The notes below the pieces were generated by a model. The model did no database searches, was not told the origin of the DNA, and saw only the letters and a list, made by a program, of their open reading frames with translations. From Entonaema liquescens (taxonomy: Eukaryota; Ascomycota; Sordariomycetes; Xylariales; Xylariaceae): DNA of 32,431 bases. Below are positions 1-13,879 of the stretch, piece by piece. The stretch lies in NCBI GenBank assembly GCA_902805475.1, contig CADCSX010000016.1:1-32431 (forward strand). The letters are read 5' to 3'. Made by a program: the position numbers and the translations under genes. Positions within the stretch are counted from its first letter, which is position 1, and each line of letters begins with the position of its first letter.

Positions 1-2200
1 ACTTATTATTATTACATTAAAATAACCGTAGAATATATCTAAAATATATTCTTTTTATTTTCTTAATCCTTAACTTATATTTATTTAATTAAATTATAAT
101 TAATTTCTTTTTTAAAAAATTTAATAATATAATTAAAAAGATTTAAATATTTTAATTTATCTTTTAACTTTTTTATAAATTTTTTAATGATATTTTAAGA
201 TTAAATATCCCTTAAGATTTAAGTTAAAATAACCTTTATATTATAAAATCTTAAAAAAAAATTTAATTATATTTCACTATTATAAAATAATTTATATATA
301 AATTTATTATAATAAAAAAATTATTTTTAAAATTATATTTCCCCGCCGTTCCGTAAATTAATAAAAATATAAATAACATTAAAATTTAATTATAACATTA
401 ATAAAATATAATTTTTAAAATATATTATTATTCTAATTATAATAAATTTATTTTATTTATTTATTTTTTATTTTTACGTTAATTTATTTTCTTTAATTTT
501 TAAATAAATAATAATTATTTTTTATTTAAAAATTATAAATTCTTTAATAAAGTTATTATAAAATATATATTTTATTTTAAGACTTTTACCATATTTATTA
601 AAAATTAATAAAAAACGTACCTAAGTTATAATAAACTTATATCTTTTTTTTTAAAAAGATACTTTTACTTTAAATTATTAAATTTATATGATTTTTTAAA
701 AAAAGGGTTAAATAATTTATTTTTAATATATTGAATAAATCTAAATTTATTAACAATAATAGCATTAATAAAAGTAATAATCCTTTTTAAAATTAATATT
801 TTTTTAACAATTTTTAAAATTAAATAATAAATTATATTATTAAGAAATCTTTAAATTATCCGCCTTTATAACTTTATTATAATAATTTTATAAATATTTA
901 TTTTAATCTATATTTATTATATTATAATTAAATTTTCTTTAAATTTTAACTTTTATATTTTTTTTTTTTTATTAAATTTATTATTAAATTATATATAAAT
1001 AAAATTTTTTAATTTTAAAAACATTAAATTACCTATTTTATTTCCTTATTATCTTCTATTATTCTTTTTATAATCGTATTATAAATTAAATATCTTTAAC
1101 ATTAATTTATTATAAAATTTTTTTTTTATATTATAAATTTAAAATATTTTATTATTATATAATACGTTATTTCTTTTTACTTATATTAATATTTTAACGT
1201 CTTTATTTTAATATAATCTATTTGAATAAAAATATTTTTAAACCTATTTTCTTTATATATATTTAAATCAATATTAATATTTCATATTTTTTTAACAATT
1301 TATAAATTTTTTTAACTATTCCTTTTCTAAAAATAATTTTAATAATTATATTTTAATTATATCCTTAATTTTATTCTTTTTTTTTATTCCTATAATATTA
1401 TTTCTTTTAAAAATAATTTTTCTTTAAAATTTTATTTATTTTTTTTAACCTATAAATCTTTTTACTTAATCTCTATATTAAAATAATAATAAAAAACCTT
1501 TTAACTTACCCCTACCTTTCCTTATCAAATAATAACCCTATATTTATAATCCTTAAAACCATTCTTAAATATTCCGCCTTATCTTTTCCATAAAATTATT
1601 TTATTACTATCCCTTTTTTTTAACTCCATTATTCTTCTATTTAAATATAAATTTAATAGAAAATAATCCATTTTATTTTATATACTTTACTAATATTATC
1701 TTATACACTCTATTATTTCTTAAAATATACCAATTAAATTTTCTTTAATTTAATTATAATTTTATATACTTTACTATCTTTATTTAATATATACTATATT
1801 ACTACTTTATATATTATTATATTTTTTTTAACTTTCGTATATATCTCTTTCGCTTTTAAAAATTATACCCCATATAAATATTATTAATTTTAAAAAATAA
1901 ATTATTACTTTTTTATTTTTACCTTTATTATTTATTAATATTTTATCCATCTTAACTTCTATTTAACTATACCTTTAAAAACCTTATATTCTTTGCTAAA
2001 TTTATTATTATATTTCTTATTTATATTATTATTTTATTTAATTTATAAATCTTAATAAAATATATTAATTTACTTTTATGAAAAAATAAAAAATATTCTA
2101 TATTATTATACCTATTTTATACATTTAAAATATATAATTTTTAATCTTTTATAATTATTTCTAATATTTAATTTTACTATTATTTAATTAAATATATTAA
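1..2200. other. C-retaining, G-poor AT block with faint minus-strand frame
   Basis: The + strand keeps C mainly as CpT and CpC and has little G, especially at 1320-2000. On the minus strand the stretch 1595-1441 reads FYGKDKAEYLRMVLRI then INIGLLFDKER, two stops, VKRFFIIILI and RLSKKIYRLKK. This is open enough to suggest a former coding frame, but I do not recognise it. A G+C cluster with three CpG sits at 340-356. Nothing else is readable. Confidence 0.4.
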
Positions 2201-3950
2201 TATTTATTAAATTAATTAATAATTTATATATAAAAATATTATACATTAATAAAACCTTTTAAAATATATATTTAATTTTTAAATATTTTAATTTATTTTA
2301 TTATTTTTTTATTTTTATTTTACATTTTAAAATAATAATATATAATATATAATATTATTAATTATATATATTTTAACATATAATTATTTTATTATATTAT
2401 TATTTATTATATTATTTACTATAATAAATAATATAATATATAATAAAATAAATATTTTTTATTTATTATAAAAAAGAATTTATAAATATTTAATATATAA
2501 TTTATATTAAAATAAATCTCATTTATTTATTTTTATATCATTTAAAATTTTATTACCATTTATTTAATTAAATTTAATTTAAAATAATATAAGTTTATTT
2601 TTAAAAGATTTTTTTTAATAACGGAATATATTAACTTTTATTAATTATTTATAATTTATAATTTTATATTTTTAATTTAAATATTATAAATATTATTAAA
2701 ATAATATACATTTTATATATTTTTTAAAATAAAACCTTATTAATATTTTTATTTTAATATATTAAAGTTAATATATATTATATTATTTAAATTTTAATTT
2801 TAAATTTAATAATATATTTTAAGAATATTTCCTAATTTTAATTTTTAAAGAAAAATTAAAATTATATATTTAAATGTTTATAATAATTATAAAATATATA
2901 TTATTTAAAACTTAAAATTAAATATATATATTAATAAAAAAAATATTATCTTTTTTTAAAATTATTAATTATATTAAAAATTAAAAAAGTTTTAAAATTT
3001 TAAAAGTAATATATTTTATAAATTTTTAAATTTTAACTTACTTTAAATTTTTATTTAATTTTTAAATATAAAATTTATATTATTAAATAAAAATATTAAG
3101 TAATATTTAAATAAAACTAATATATAATATATATTAATAACTATATAATAAATTAATATATAAATTTTATTTTAAAAATAAAATTATAATTTAATATATT
3201 AATAATATTTAATGTTTTTATAATAATATAAAATATAAGATTTTATTATTTCAAATTTGAAGTTTAATTAAAAAAGGCAAGCGTTTTTTTATAACATTTA
3301 TAAATATTATATATAATAATATAAAATAATTAAATCTTATAACATTAAAATTATTAAAAAATATAATTAACTTATTAAATAATAAATAATATTTATATTA
3401 TAATCTTTTAATAAATAAAATATATTATATTAAAATATTATATTAAATATTTTATTTATAATATTTATAAAAATATTAAAACATATATATTTTTTATTTT
3501 ATATTTATTATTAAAATTTAATCGTTTAAGGTATTTATTAATATTAATAAATTTTATTTAAATTAATTTTATTTATTTTTTGTATTAATTTAATTTTAAA
3601 TTTATCTTTAAAATAAAATAAAATATTAAATATTTTAAATAATATTATTTAAAAATATTAAATATATTTTTAAATTAAGTTTAATAATTTTATATTTATT
3701 AATAATTTTTTTTTTATATAAAAAAAAACTTATAAAAATAATTATTTTTTTTTAAATATTTTATATAATTTTAGATGTAAAATAAGTATTTAAGTTAAAT
3801 TATATTAATTTTATAAAAATATTATAAAACATTATTTTTAGGAAAAGTACGGAAAAAGTTATTAATAGAAATTATTTTATTATTTTATAAAAATTATTTA
3901 AATTTTAAATATATTAATAAAATAATTATATTTATTATTAATAATAATTT

Positions 3951-3972
3951 TAATAATAATAATAATAATAAT
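3951..3972. repeat. AAT trinucleotide repeat
   Basis: Seven uninterrupted AAT units in AT-rich DNA; no coding context can be shown. Confidence 0.85.
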
Positions 3973-5202
3973 ATATTACTTTAAAATTTAAAAAGAAAAT
4001 TATAAAATTTATATTTTAAAAGTTAATAAAAATGTTAATTTAATAAATATTAATTTTAAAATATTATATATCTATTATAAATAATAACTTAAATTTTAAA
4101 TTATAAAATTAAAATTATTTAATAAAATTTATAATTAATGGTTTATATTATATAAAAAAATATTAGTTATTAATAAAATTAAAAATAAAAATAAAAATCT
4201 TCTAATTTATATAATTTTTATATAATTATTTTTTTTAATAATATTATTATTTTAATATTTTATTACCTATTATTACATTAAAGTAATAAATAATTTAATA
4301 TAAGCTTTAATCTATTAAATATTAATATTTAAATAGAGAATCTCTTTATTAATCTTAACTTAATAATTTAAGTAATTTATTAATATATTTTTAATATTTT
4401 ATTTAAATTAAAAATTAATATTACCCATTCTTAATACCTTTTATAAAAAGGAAAAAATAATATATAAAAGCTTTATTAAAAATAATAAGCTATTATATTT
4501 TTATAACTTTTATAATAAAAAATTTATATAAAATATTTTTATTAATTATTAAATGTTAATAAAAATAATAAAATATTAATTATTAATTAAATAAATTTAT
4601 TTTTAAAAGGTAAAAATATATAAATTAAAGGCGTTATCAAATATTCATTTATATTAATATTTATTATATTAAAAATCCATAAAGTAATTAATATTATATT
4701 TTAAATATTTTTATTTATACTTATTTTATTATTATTTTAAAATTTTTAATATATTAATATTTTTATTTTTTTATTTTAAATATATATTCTTTTAAATTTA
4801 TAAAATAAAAATATTAAATTAATTAATTAAATTATTTAATTAAATTATAAAATATTAAATATAATATTATAAAATATTTAATATATATAAATAATTAATA
4901 AATATTTTATTTAAAAAATAAATATATTTATATTATAAAAAAATTTTAATAATATTATTAAATAATATAATTTTTCTTTTTCCTTATTTACATTTTAATT
5001 ATTATAAATAACCTAATTTAAACCTTTAATATTTGATGAATTAATTTAGATATTTAAAGGATTTTTATAATTAAAATTAAATTTAATAATTACTTAATAG
5101 AAAATATAAACATAAATAAATATATTATTTAATAAAAACTAATTTCAAATAAATGAGATATTAATGGGAAATATATTACCTTTAATATAATTAATAAAGA
5201 TA

Positions 5203-5224
5203 AAATTCTTTAATTAAAGAATTT
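5203..5224. repeat. Perfect 22-base palindrome
   Basis: AAATTCTTTAA followed directly by its reverse complement. It contains C and G at matched positions, so it is a little better than the AT-only palindromes that abound here. Function unknown. Confidence 0.75.
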
Positions 5225-7835
5225 ATATTATAAAAAAATATTAAATTAAAAAATAAAAAAAAAATATAAGAAATAAATAAATAAAAATTTAAATTAAATA
5301 AAAATATTAATAAAAAATAAAATATAGATTTAAATATTAATATATTAATTATTATAATAATTATTCCAATTATAATAAAGAATAATAATAATAAAAAATA
5401 AATAAAATAAAAGAGAAAATTAAGAAAAATAATATAAATAAAAAATTCTATATTTAAATAATATTTAATTATTTTAAATATTATTTAAAAAATAAAATAA
5501 TAAATATTAATAAATATTATATTTTTATATTTTATATTTTATTTTTAAAATATTTTAATATAATATAAAAATTTATAAATTAGAAATATAAAATATAATA
5601 AAAATTAAATAAATTTAATTTAAATTTAAATTTTTAAATCATAAATCTTAAATATTACTATTATTTTTATAATTTAATAAAATATTTAATTAAAAATATT
5701 ATATATTTATTAAAAAATAAAATAATAATTATAAATAAATTTAAAATATTTTTAAATATATAATATTAATATAAAAAGTTGGTAAATATAAATATATTAA
5801 ACATTTTCTTTAAATATATATTATCATAAACTTACATAAAAGGAAATCTTAATATAAAAAATTTAATATAATAATTAAAATATTTAAACTATATTAATAA
5901 AAGTAATAATATAATTTATTATATTATTTTATATAAAATTAAATATAAGGTATAAAATATAATTTATAAAAATAAAAACGTTTTAACTTTAAATTTTTTA
6001 AATATTTTTTTTATAATATTAATAATAAATAATATTTTTTATTTAAATATTAGTTATATTATAATATTAATTATAATATTAATAAAAAAAGATATATTTT
6101 TAAATTATATAAAATTAATTATTATAAATAATAAATTAAAAAATTTTTTAAATATAATAATTATTAAAATTTAATTATTATTAATTTTAAAAAATAATTC
6201 TACGCTAAAAGAAATTAATTTTATTATATAACCCAATTATTAAAATAAATGGTTAAAGGATTATTTAATATATAATATCCTAATATAAAATATATATATA
6301 AAAAAGATTTTTTTTTTATTTATAAAATAAATAAATTAAGTTAATATATAAATATAATTTATATATTATATCTTTTAATATATTTATATTTATTAAGTAT
6401 ATAAAATTATCTTAAATATTATTAAAATTAATTTTATAAAATTAATAATTTTATTATTATAAAGTATTACGTAATATTTTTTTAAAGAATTAATAATTTA
6501 TATCTTTGTATTTTCTATAATAATAAATATTTTATTAAAAATATTAATTAATAGGGTAAAATTCACTATTATTATTAATAAATAAAAAATATATAAAAAA
6601 TATATAAATATATATAATATTAATTTATTAAATAAATAATATTATAAATAAAAGATAAAATTATTATAAATCTTTAAAAACCAAAATAATTAATATATTT
6701 ATATATATTATTAATAAAAATTTATAAATATTATATTAAATATTTTTATAAAAAAAATTTATATTTATTAATAAAGTATTATTAATAAATATATTAAGTA
6801 TAAGGATTTTATATAAATATATGTTAATAATTATTTTTATTTTAATTATAATATATAATTAAGGATTAAAATAATATTAAATTAAGTAATTTATAGCTTT
6901 AAGATCCTTAAAGAATTATTTAATAAATAGGAATATATAGTTAATATAATAAGTTTAATTTTTAAAAAAATATTAAAAGAAAGTATTAAATAAAATAACT
7001 AAGAAAAAAGGTAAGATTAATTTTTTTATTTAAATTTAAAGCTATAAAAATGCTTTTAATTATATAATAATTAAAGGTTTATTTATATAAGAAATTAAAA
7101 TATAAAATTAATTAAAAAATAAAGTTATTAAAAATGATGAAGATAATTAATTATATTAAAGATTTTTTAATAATAGTTAAAAGATTTTTGGTAAATAACT
7201 TATATAAAATAATTTATATAATTTTATAATTAATATTATTATGTAATATTAGAATGTAATATAAAAGTTAAAAAGATATATTTAAAAAAATAAATAATAT
7301 ATATATAATATTTATAAATATTTAATTAAAGAAATATATAATATTAATATAAAAAGTATTATTTAAAATAATTAAAAAAATATTTTTAATAAAAAAAATA
7401 TTATTAAAAAATACCTTATTTATTATTATAAATATTATTATAACGGAAATGGTATTAAAAAAAATGAAATGTAAATATATTTATTAATTAAATATAATCT
7501 ATAAAAATTACCCATTAATATTAAAAATAATATTAAAAAAAATACCTTAAAATAAAAATATAAAAAAAATTTAAATAGTTTATAAAAATATAAAAAGTAA
7601 TTTTTAAATTAAAGATAATTTTATATATAAATAATATAATAGTTATTTAAAATATTTAAAATAATATTTTAATAATATTATAAAAATTATTTATAATAAT
7701 ATATTAATTAATAAATATATAAAAAGATAAAATATCAAATAATTTTTTAATAATAAAAGTTAAATATAAACTTAAATTAAAATTATAAATATTAATTATT
7801 TTTAAAAAGATTTTAAAATAGTATTTTTAAAACTA

Positions 7836-8095
7836 TCTTAATATATGGAAATTATAAATGATATTAAAATAAATTTAACTATAATTATTTAAAAATAAAT
7901 TGCATTTATATATTATATTTAAAAAATAAAAAAAAAAAAAGTTTAAAATATATAATCCATTATAAAAAATTAAAAAGGTTAAGGGTTATTACTATTTATA
8001 AAGGAATATAAAAAGATAAATAGTATAAAAAATTAAAAAATAAAAAGAAAAAGAAAGAATTAAAGATTATAACTTTTATAAAACTTATTTAAAAA
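7836..8095 (+). pseudogene. Unclassified lysine-rich frame relic
   Basis: A plus-strand frame interrupted almost only by TAA and TAG reads YMEIINDIKINLTIII, then IAFIYYI, KIKKKKV, SIIKN, GLLLFIKEYKKINSIKN and KIKRKRKN. The stops fit lost Gln codons, and the block keeps G on the + strand as the two LINE coding strands do. I could not match it to a family. Chance AT-rich translation, which is rich in K, I and N, is a real alternative. Confidence 0.25.
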
Positions 8096-9399
8096 ATTTA
8101 TTTAAATTATTAATATTCTTTTTCTATAAATATTAAAAAATATTAAATAAATTAAAAAAAGGAATAATATATTTATTATTAATATTAATAATTATATATA
8201 ATTATATTAAATTTTATTATATTTTATAAAAAAATTTTAAATTAAAAAATAATAATAATAATAATAAAGTTTTATAAATTAAATAGTTAAGGAATTGAAA
8301 AAAATTAAAAATAATATATTAAATTTTAAGGATTTTTATTAATTATTATATATTAAAAAAAAAAAAAAAATAATAGAATTTTATAAATTTTTATAAATTT
8401 TTTAAATATATTAAAATATTTTAAAAAAATTATTAATTTTATTTTATTTTTAAATTAATATATAATATTTTTTTATATATATATTATTAAATTTATATAA
8501 ATAAAATTAATATTATATAATAATAAAGTAAATTTTAAAATTAAGATATTTAAATATATATATAAAAAATTAATAAAATAACCATTTATATAATAATAAG
8601 TTAATTATTATATATAAATTTATATAAGATTTTATCCAAATTTAACCGAAACTTATTTAAATTTTATATTAAATAAAATATAAATTTTAATTATTATTAA
8701 ATAACTATTATATTTTAAATATTATATATATTAAATATTATATTTTAATTTTAAAACGTTAATAATCATATATTATTATGATTTTCTAAATATATTACGT
8801 AATAATATAAAAATAAAAATTATTATAAATTATATAAAAAATATTAATATTATTTAAATAGTTATTTTTATAAAAATAATAAATATAAATATAATTTTTA
8901 TTTAATATATAAAATTTTTATTATAATTTATATAAACTTTTTAATATAATTTTTTTTTTATCTTTTTTTAATATTTTTACGTTAAAATAATATTATTTAT
9001 TATATTTATTTTATTATATTATTATAAAAATTACTAATTTAAGTTTATATTTATTAATTCAAATATAATTATTTTAATAAAATTATAAAATATTATAAAT
9101 GTTAATAATATTTTAAATTTAATAATTTTTATAATTTTATTATATATATTTACTTATTTAATTTAAATTATCTTTTTATTTAAATTTAAAAATTCTTAAT
9201 TAAATATCTTATTTTTTTAATTTAATAATATAAAATAAAAATTATTTATTTAAAAATTTAAATATTTATAATTATAATATATTATTTAAAATTATTTAAA
9301 ATCTTATAAATTTTAATATTAAAATTAATTTTAACTTTATTATCTATATATCTAACTTAATCTCTAAAATTAATTTAATATTAATTTATAAATAATTTC

Positions 9400-10600
9400 T
9401 TAAAGTATAAGTTAAAATAAAATTAATTTATTATTTTTAAGAAAAGGTAATAATAATAATGTTATTTAACATTTTCTTTAATATTTAGAATAAAATAAAT
9501 AATTATATATTAAAAATATTAAAATATATAATAATTATTTAAAAATTAAAAATTATAAAAATATAAATAATTATATATATATTATTTAAAATTAGTAAAA
9601 TATAATAAGTGGTATTTGTAATGTTGTTACTTAATTTATTTTAATAAAAAATTAGGAAAAATATTAATAAATTAATTAATTTATATATTAAATAAAAATT
9701 TAATAATTAAGAATATTAATAAATATATTTATATAATAATTATTTATATTTAGAAATTTTAAAAAAGATATTATTAAAAAATTTTAATTTAATATTTATT
9801 AAAAAAATATTATATATTTATATATTTTAATTATTAAAAAAGTAATATTTATTTAAGTATTTATTTAATTATTAATATTTTTTAATTATATTTTTTATAT
9901 AAAATAAAAGGTTTTTTTATTTTATTTTTTATTTTAATATTATTTATTTAAAAATAAGGTATAATTTAATATTATTTTATTTTAAAATATCTTTTTAAAA
10001 TATTTAATAGTTTTTTAAAAGATTTAAAAATTATAAAAATTTTAAAAGAAATAATTTAAGTATATTAATTATAAAAATTATATTATTATTTAGTAATAAG
10101 TTAATTATTTTTTTAAAATGTTATTATTTATGCTTTCCGATATTATAACTATTAAGATTATTAGTTTTTTAAAATTATACGATATAAATAAGCTTTTCTT
10201 TTTAAAAACTTTTTATATTTTAGAAAATCCTTATTAAATTTCTTTTATTACGATATATTTAATTTAAATATAATTTATAAAATAATTTAATTTATTAATA
10301 AAATAACGTTATTTTTTTTATGATTTTTATAATAATTTTATACTTATTAATATTACTTTATATAAGAGTTTTTATAATAAATCTCCGATTTTAAATACGT
10401 AAAATTTCGTTTTAATTATTTTCTAAATTTAAGACTCCATTAATATTTTATTAAAATGTCTTTAATATATTTTAATTATATTTTTAATATTATTATTATA
10501 AGTTTATTCCTTATCTATTTAATTCTTTAAAAATATTTTATAAACCTAAATAAAACTTAAATTATTTATAAAATTATCTCCATCTCCTATTAATATATGA
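9400..10600. other. AT-rich stretch 3' of the minus-strand LINE
   Basis: This stretch would contain the LINE's 3' untranslated region and its insertion boundary, but neither an A-rich tail on the minus strand nor a target duplication can be picked out. The C-retaining composition of the LINE continues down to about 10120. Below that G and C are mixed and low. Confidence 0.4.
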
Positions 10601-10629
10601 TAAAATAGTTCCTTCGTCTTTATCTATTA

Positions 10630-10836
10630 TTTAATATTTAAAAATAAGTTTTTCTATTCTTTCGAAATAATATTCTAAAGGAATTATATAATCTTTTAAA
10701 TTTTTAAAATATTTTATAAAAACTATTTTAAAGATTTATTAAATAATTTTTTTTAATATCCTAAATATCTCCAATTACCTTATAACCTATTTCTTATAAT
10801 CTTAACTAAATTTTTAATCCCCATTTTTTTACCCTT
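10630..10836 (-). pseudogene. LINE C-terminal segment relic
   Basis: The minus-strand frame reads RVKKWGLKI-stop-LRL-stop-EIGYKVIGDI-stop-D, then YLINL-stop-NSFYKIF and KRLYNSFRILF. It lies about 1 kb after the YADD motif on the same strand. Several LINE families have a W-x-x-x-G...IGDL...F..Y.xL region after the thumb domain, and this fits that layout. It supports an ORF2 that extends past the reverse transcriptase. Family identity cannot be shown from so short a degraded piece. The reading frame is lost downstream of about 10620. Confidence 0.5.
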
Positions 10837-11469
10837 ATTCTTAAAATTTTACTTATTTTATTATAATACTAAAAAAATATATTTAATATATCTTTAAAAA
10901 TCTTAAACTCTTTTATATAAATATATTTATCCCTATTTTTTCCCATTATTAATTTCTATTTTAAATAAAACCATTTAAAACTTTATAACCATAAAAAATT
11001 CCTAAATAACCATTATATCCATAAATATTTTATTATAAGATAAAATATTAATATTTAAATTTAAGTTTTATTTATAAATAAGTATTTTATTAATTATATT
11101 TAATATAAGTTTAAATAAATAATTACCTTTTTAATTATAATATATATTAAAGTTTTTATTTTAAAAATACTTTTTTTATATTATTTATTATTTTAAATTA
11201 TTTTTTAATATTCTTATTTAAAATCTTTTTTATATAATTATATATTAAAGAATTTAATTTAATATTATATTTGCAATATAATTAAAAAATTTATTACTTA
11301 AATTTATTTTTTTATTAAAAAAAAATATTTAAAATAAAAATTTTTTATTTTTTAATATTTAATTATTATTTTCGCTTAATAATTCTTTAATATTTTAATA
11401 TAATTATTTTTAGTATTAATAAATATTCTTAAATATTTATAAAGATTTTTTATTATAAAGGTTTTTATT

Positions 11470-11790
11470 TTATTTAACTAAATTTTAAAATAACCTCTAA
11501 TCTTTACTAAATATAATTTATTTTAATTTATTTTTAAACCATTTATTTAACTAAATAAGTTAAATATTTTCTTTATTAGGATAATTTTTACTTAATTTTA
11601 TAAAATTATTACCATATTATTAACATATATTAGTATTTTTAAAATTATAATTTTTAAGTTTATTTTAATAATGCTTAAATAAATTACAATCTTTTTAACC
11701 AACACCTCTATCCTTATAATAAAAAAAGGGTAGTTAATTAAGTTACTTTATTTTATTTTATTTAAAATCTTTATTGATTTCTTAAAATAT
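11470..11790 (-). pseudogene. LINE reverse transcriptase relic, YADD half
   Basis: The minus-strand frame reads PFFIIRIEVLVKKI (canonical SPLLFxIALEVLAxxI), then LIYVNNMVIIL (canonical LxYADDMVIxL), with YVNN at 11616-11627. It continues with KKIFNLFS-stop-INGLKIN-stop-NKLYLVKI, which matches the segment after the catalytic motif, KxFxxFSxxSGLKINxxKSxLV. Both catalytic Asp codons read AAT (Asn), which is G-to-A, while the rest of the motif is easy to recognise. The frame joins in sense and order to the N-terminal half at 12600-13190. Confidence 0.88.
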
Positions 11791-11799
11791 TTATTTATA

Positions 11800-12540
11800 A
11801 AAAACCTAATTTTAATATTTTTATATAAGATTTAAGTTTATTTAATAAAAAATAATATTATTTTAAAATTACTTTATTAGACTTATAATATAAATTATCC
11901 TATTAAATATTTATAAATAATTAATAATTAAAATTATTATTAAAATGATATGACTTTATAACCCTTTAAATTTTATAATATAAATAATAAAAAGTAAATA
12001 TTTTTAAAACGTTACGTTTTTATTTTTAATTAAGGAAAAATAAAATTAAATACTATAAATAATATTAAATTTTACTTTAAACCTATATTTATATAGGAAA
12101 TTAATTATATTTAAATATTTAATATTGTTAATAATATATGTAACATATATTATTTTATTATTTAATAATATCTTTTTTAATTTAAATTATTTATTTATAA
12201 AACTAATATTATTAAATGTATGTAGTTGTGTTAATTAAAAATATATAAATAACTTCTATTAAAAATGTTAGTATTAAAAGAAAATAATATAAAAATATCT
12301 TTATTTATAAATTACCTTATTATTATTTAAAAATTACTAATACTTATTTATAAATTATTATCTTTTAATTATAAATTATTTTTAAAATAATTTTACAAAA
12401 TATAATTATATTTTTTTAAAATTAATATTAATTAATTAATTAAAATTTAAATAATTAAAATATCTTAAAATATACATAAATATTTATTATTATAATTAAG
12501 AAATATTAAATTTAACTTAAAATAATAAAATAAAATTATA
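11800..12540. other. Extra DNA inside the reverse transcriptase relic
   Basis: In LINE reverse transcriptases about 100 residues separate KAYDRV from YADD. Here the two motifs (12704-12721 and 11616-11627) are about 1,080 bp apart, so roughly 0.75 kb is extra. The extra stretch differs from the LINE around it: G and C are mixed and TpG survives (11946-11952, 12126-12147, 12216-12232). It has no readable frame. A perfect inverted repeat with 11-base arms and a 3-base loop lies at 12130-12154. Likely explanations are an inserted non-autonomous element or a junction between two LINE copies. No terminal repeats or target duplication could be found, and the ends are approximate. Confidence 0.5.
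12130..12154. repeat. Perfect inverted repeat, 11-base arms
   Basis: AATAATATATG, a 3-base TAA loop, then CATATATTATT. It lies inside the extra DNA that splits the LINE reverse transcriptase relic. Confidence 0.8.
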
Positions 12541-12599
12541 AAATTATTAATTTATAATAATATTTATATGTAATTATTAATAATTATAATTTTAAATAA

Positions 12600-13190
12600 T
12601 TTATATTATAAATCTAATAAAATAATCTTAAAATAATATTACTCTTAATAAAAAATATTAATATCCTTAAAAAACTTATTAATTTCCATAAAAAATTATA
12701 AAATACCCTATTATATACTTTTTTTTAATTTAAGAAAAAAAAAGCTATATTATCTTCTTTATTTTTATAATTTTAAATTAATTATTATATTATTTTAATA
12801 TTATTATCTATTAACTTACCTAAAAGAAAAGTTAATTGTTAATTTTCAATTACTTTTTTTAAAACTTAAATTAATTTTTATATTAATATTTTTATAAATA
12901 AATATTTTATAATTTATATTTATTAAAAATAATAATTTATAATTTTTAAAGAATTTTAAATCTTTTTTCTTATATAATATTATTAAAATCTTATTTATCT
13001 AATTCTTAAGTATTAAATTCCCTCTTTAAAATCCTTTATAAAATTCTATTAAAGCTTTTATAACCCTATATTTAAAAATTTTATTTTTATACTATTTTTT
13101 TTAATATTTTATAAAAACTTTATAAAATTTAACAAAAATACCATCATATTTAAATAATTTTTTTAAAATTACCTTTTTAATAACCACCTT
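12600..13190 (-). pseudogene. LINE reverse transcriptase relic, N-terminal half (fingers/palm)
   Basis: The minus-strand frame reads YDGIFVKFYKVF (canonical LINE PDGIxAEFYKxF), then ILYKKKDLKFFKNYKLLFL and INYKIF (canonical LxKKGD...NYRPISL...DYKIF). After an apparent one-base shift it continues with QLTFLLGKLIDNNI (QxAFxPGRxIxDNI). It ends with AFFFLN-stop-KKVYNRV then FYNFLWKLISFLRI, matching the first catalytic motif LDQEKAYDRVxxxFLWxVLxxFG; KVYNRV lies at 12704-12721. The D-to-N, E-to-K and A-to-V changes and the TAA/TAG stops are all transitions. This is the most secure protein assignment in the window. The enzyme is inactive: the catalytic Asp codon now reads Asn. Confidence 0.9.
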
Positions 13191-13879
13191 TATTTTTTTT
13201 TTTAAAATAGACTTAATAAGTATATTTATTTCCTTATCACTTAACTTAAAGGTATTTTCTAAAAATTATTCCAAAATTACTATATTTAATAGTTTATAAT
13301 TATACAATTTTATATAAAAATCATATATAATATTTAAAATTCTTAAAATTTTTATATATTTAATATTATTTTTATCTTTTAAAATTTTAATAATTATATT
13401 TATAATATCTAACCTTATTTTAAAATAAAAATATTACATTAATGATTTATTTAATAATATATTTTTTATTAAATATTATAAAAGTAATTTTTCCATTATT
13501 AATTATCTAATATTAATTCTCTAATATTTAAATTTTTAATTTACTTTTTAAATTTTAAATTTAAGATTTTTTTTCTTTTTTTAATTAATTTTTTTTTTAA
13601 TTTTTAAATATTAATTTTCTTTCCTTAATATATTTTAAAAAAAAATCTTTATTTATTTTAAAATAATATTATATTACTTATTTATAACATATTTATTTAA
13701 ATATATAATCTATTCTTTCTAATTTATTAAGGATTTTTTAATATTCCTTAATATATTTATATAATTATATAATTTTAAATAATAAATACTATTTCCTAAA
13801 ACCTTTATTTACTATTAAGAAAAATTAAATTATTATTTAAATAAAATAATAATTTATTTTTACTAATATAAATAAGATA

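Larger units (their letters stand above)
2200..9400. other. Degraded AT-rich DNA without recognisable genes
   Basis: No protein motif could be recognised on either strand. Small structures seen are an AAT microsatellite (3951-3972), two short palindromes (3250-3261 and 5203-5224) and an A-run/T-run pair around GGCAAGCG (3267-3290). From about 7000 to 8300 the + strand keeps more G than C. Confidence 0.6.

Noticed and set aside
3250..3290. tRNA or Pol III gene fragment from TTCAAAT plus a T-run
   Set aside because: No A box, no cloverleaf and no conserved tRNA positions; only a 12-base palindrome and a T-run remain.
10335..10640. Ty3/gypsy integrase C-terminal domain from the minus-strand reading FYVFKIGDL
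   Set aside because: The match is a few residues long. The neighbouring frames on the same strand clearly belong to a LINE, and no protease, gypsy reverse transcriptase motif or LTR is visible.
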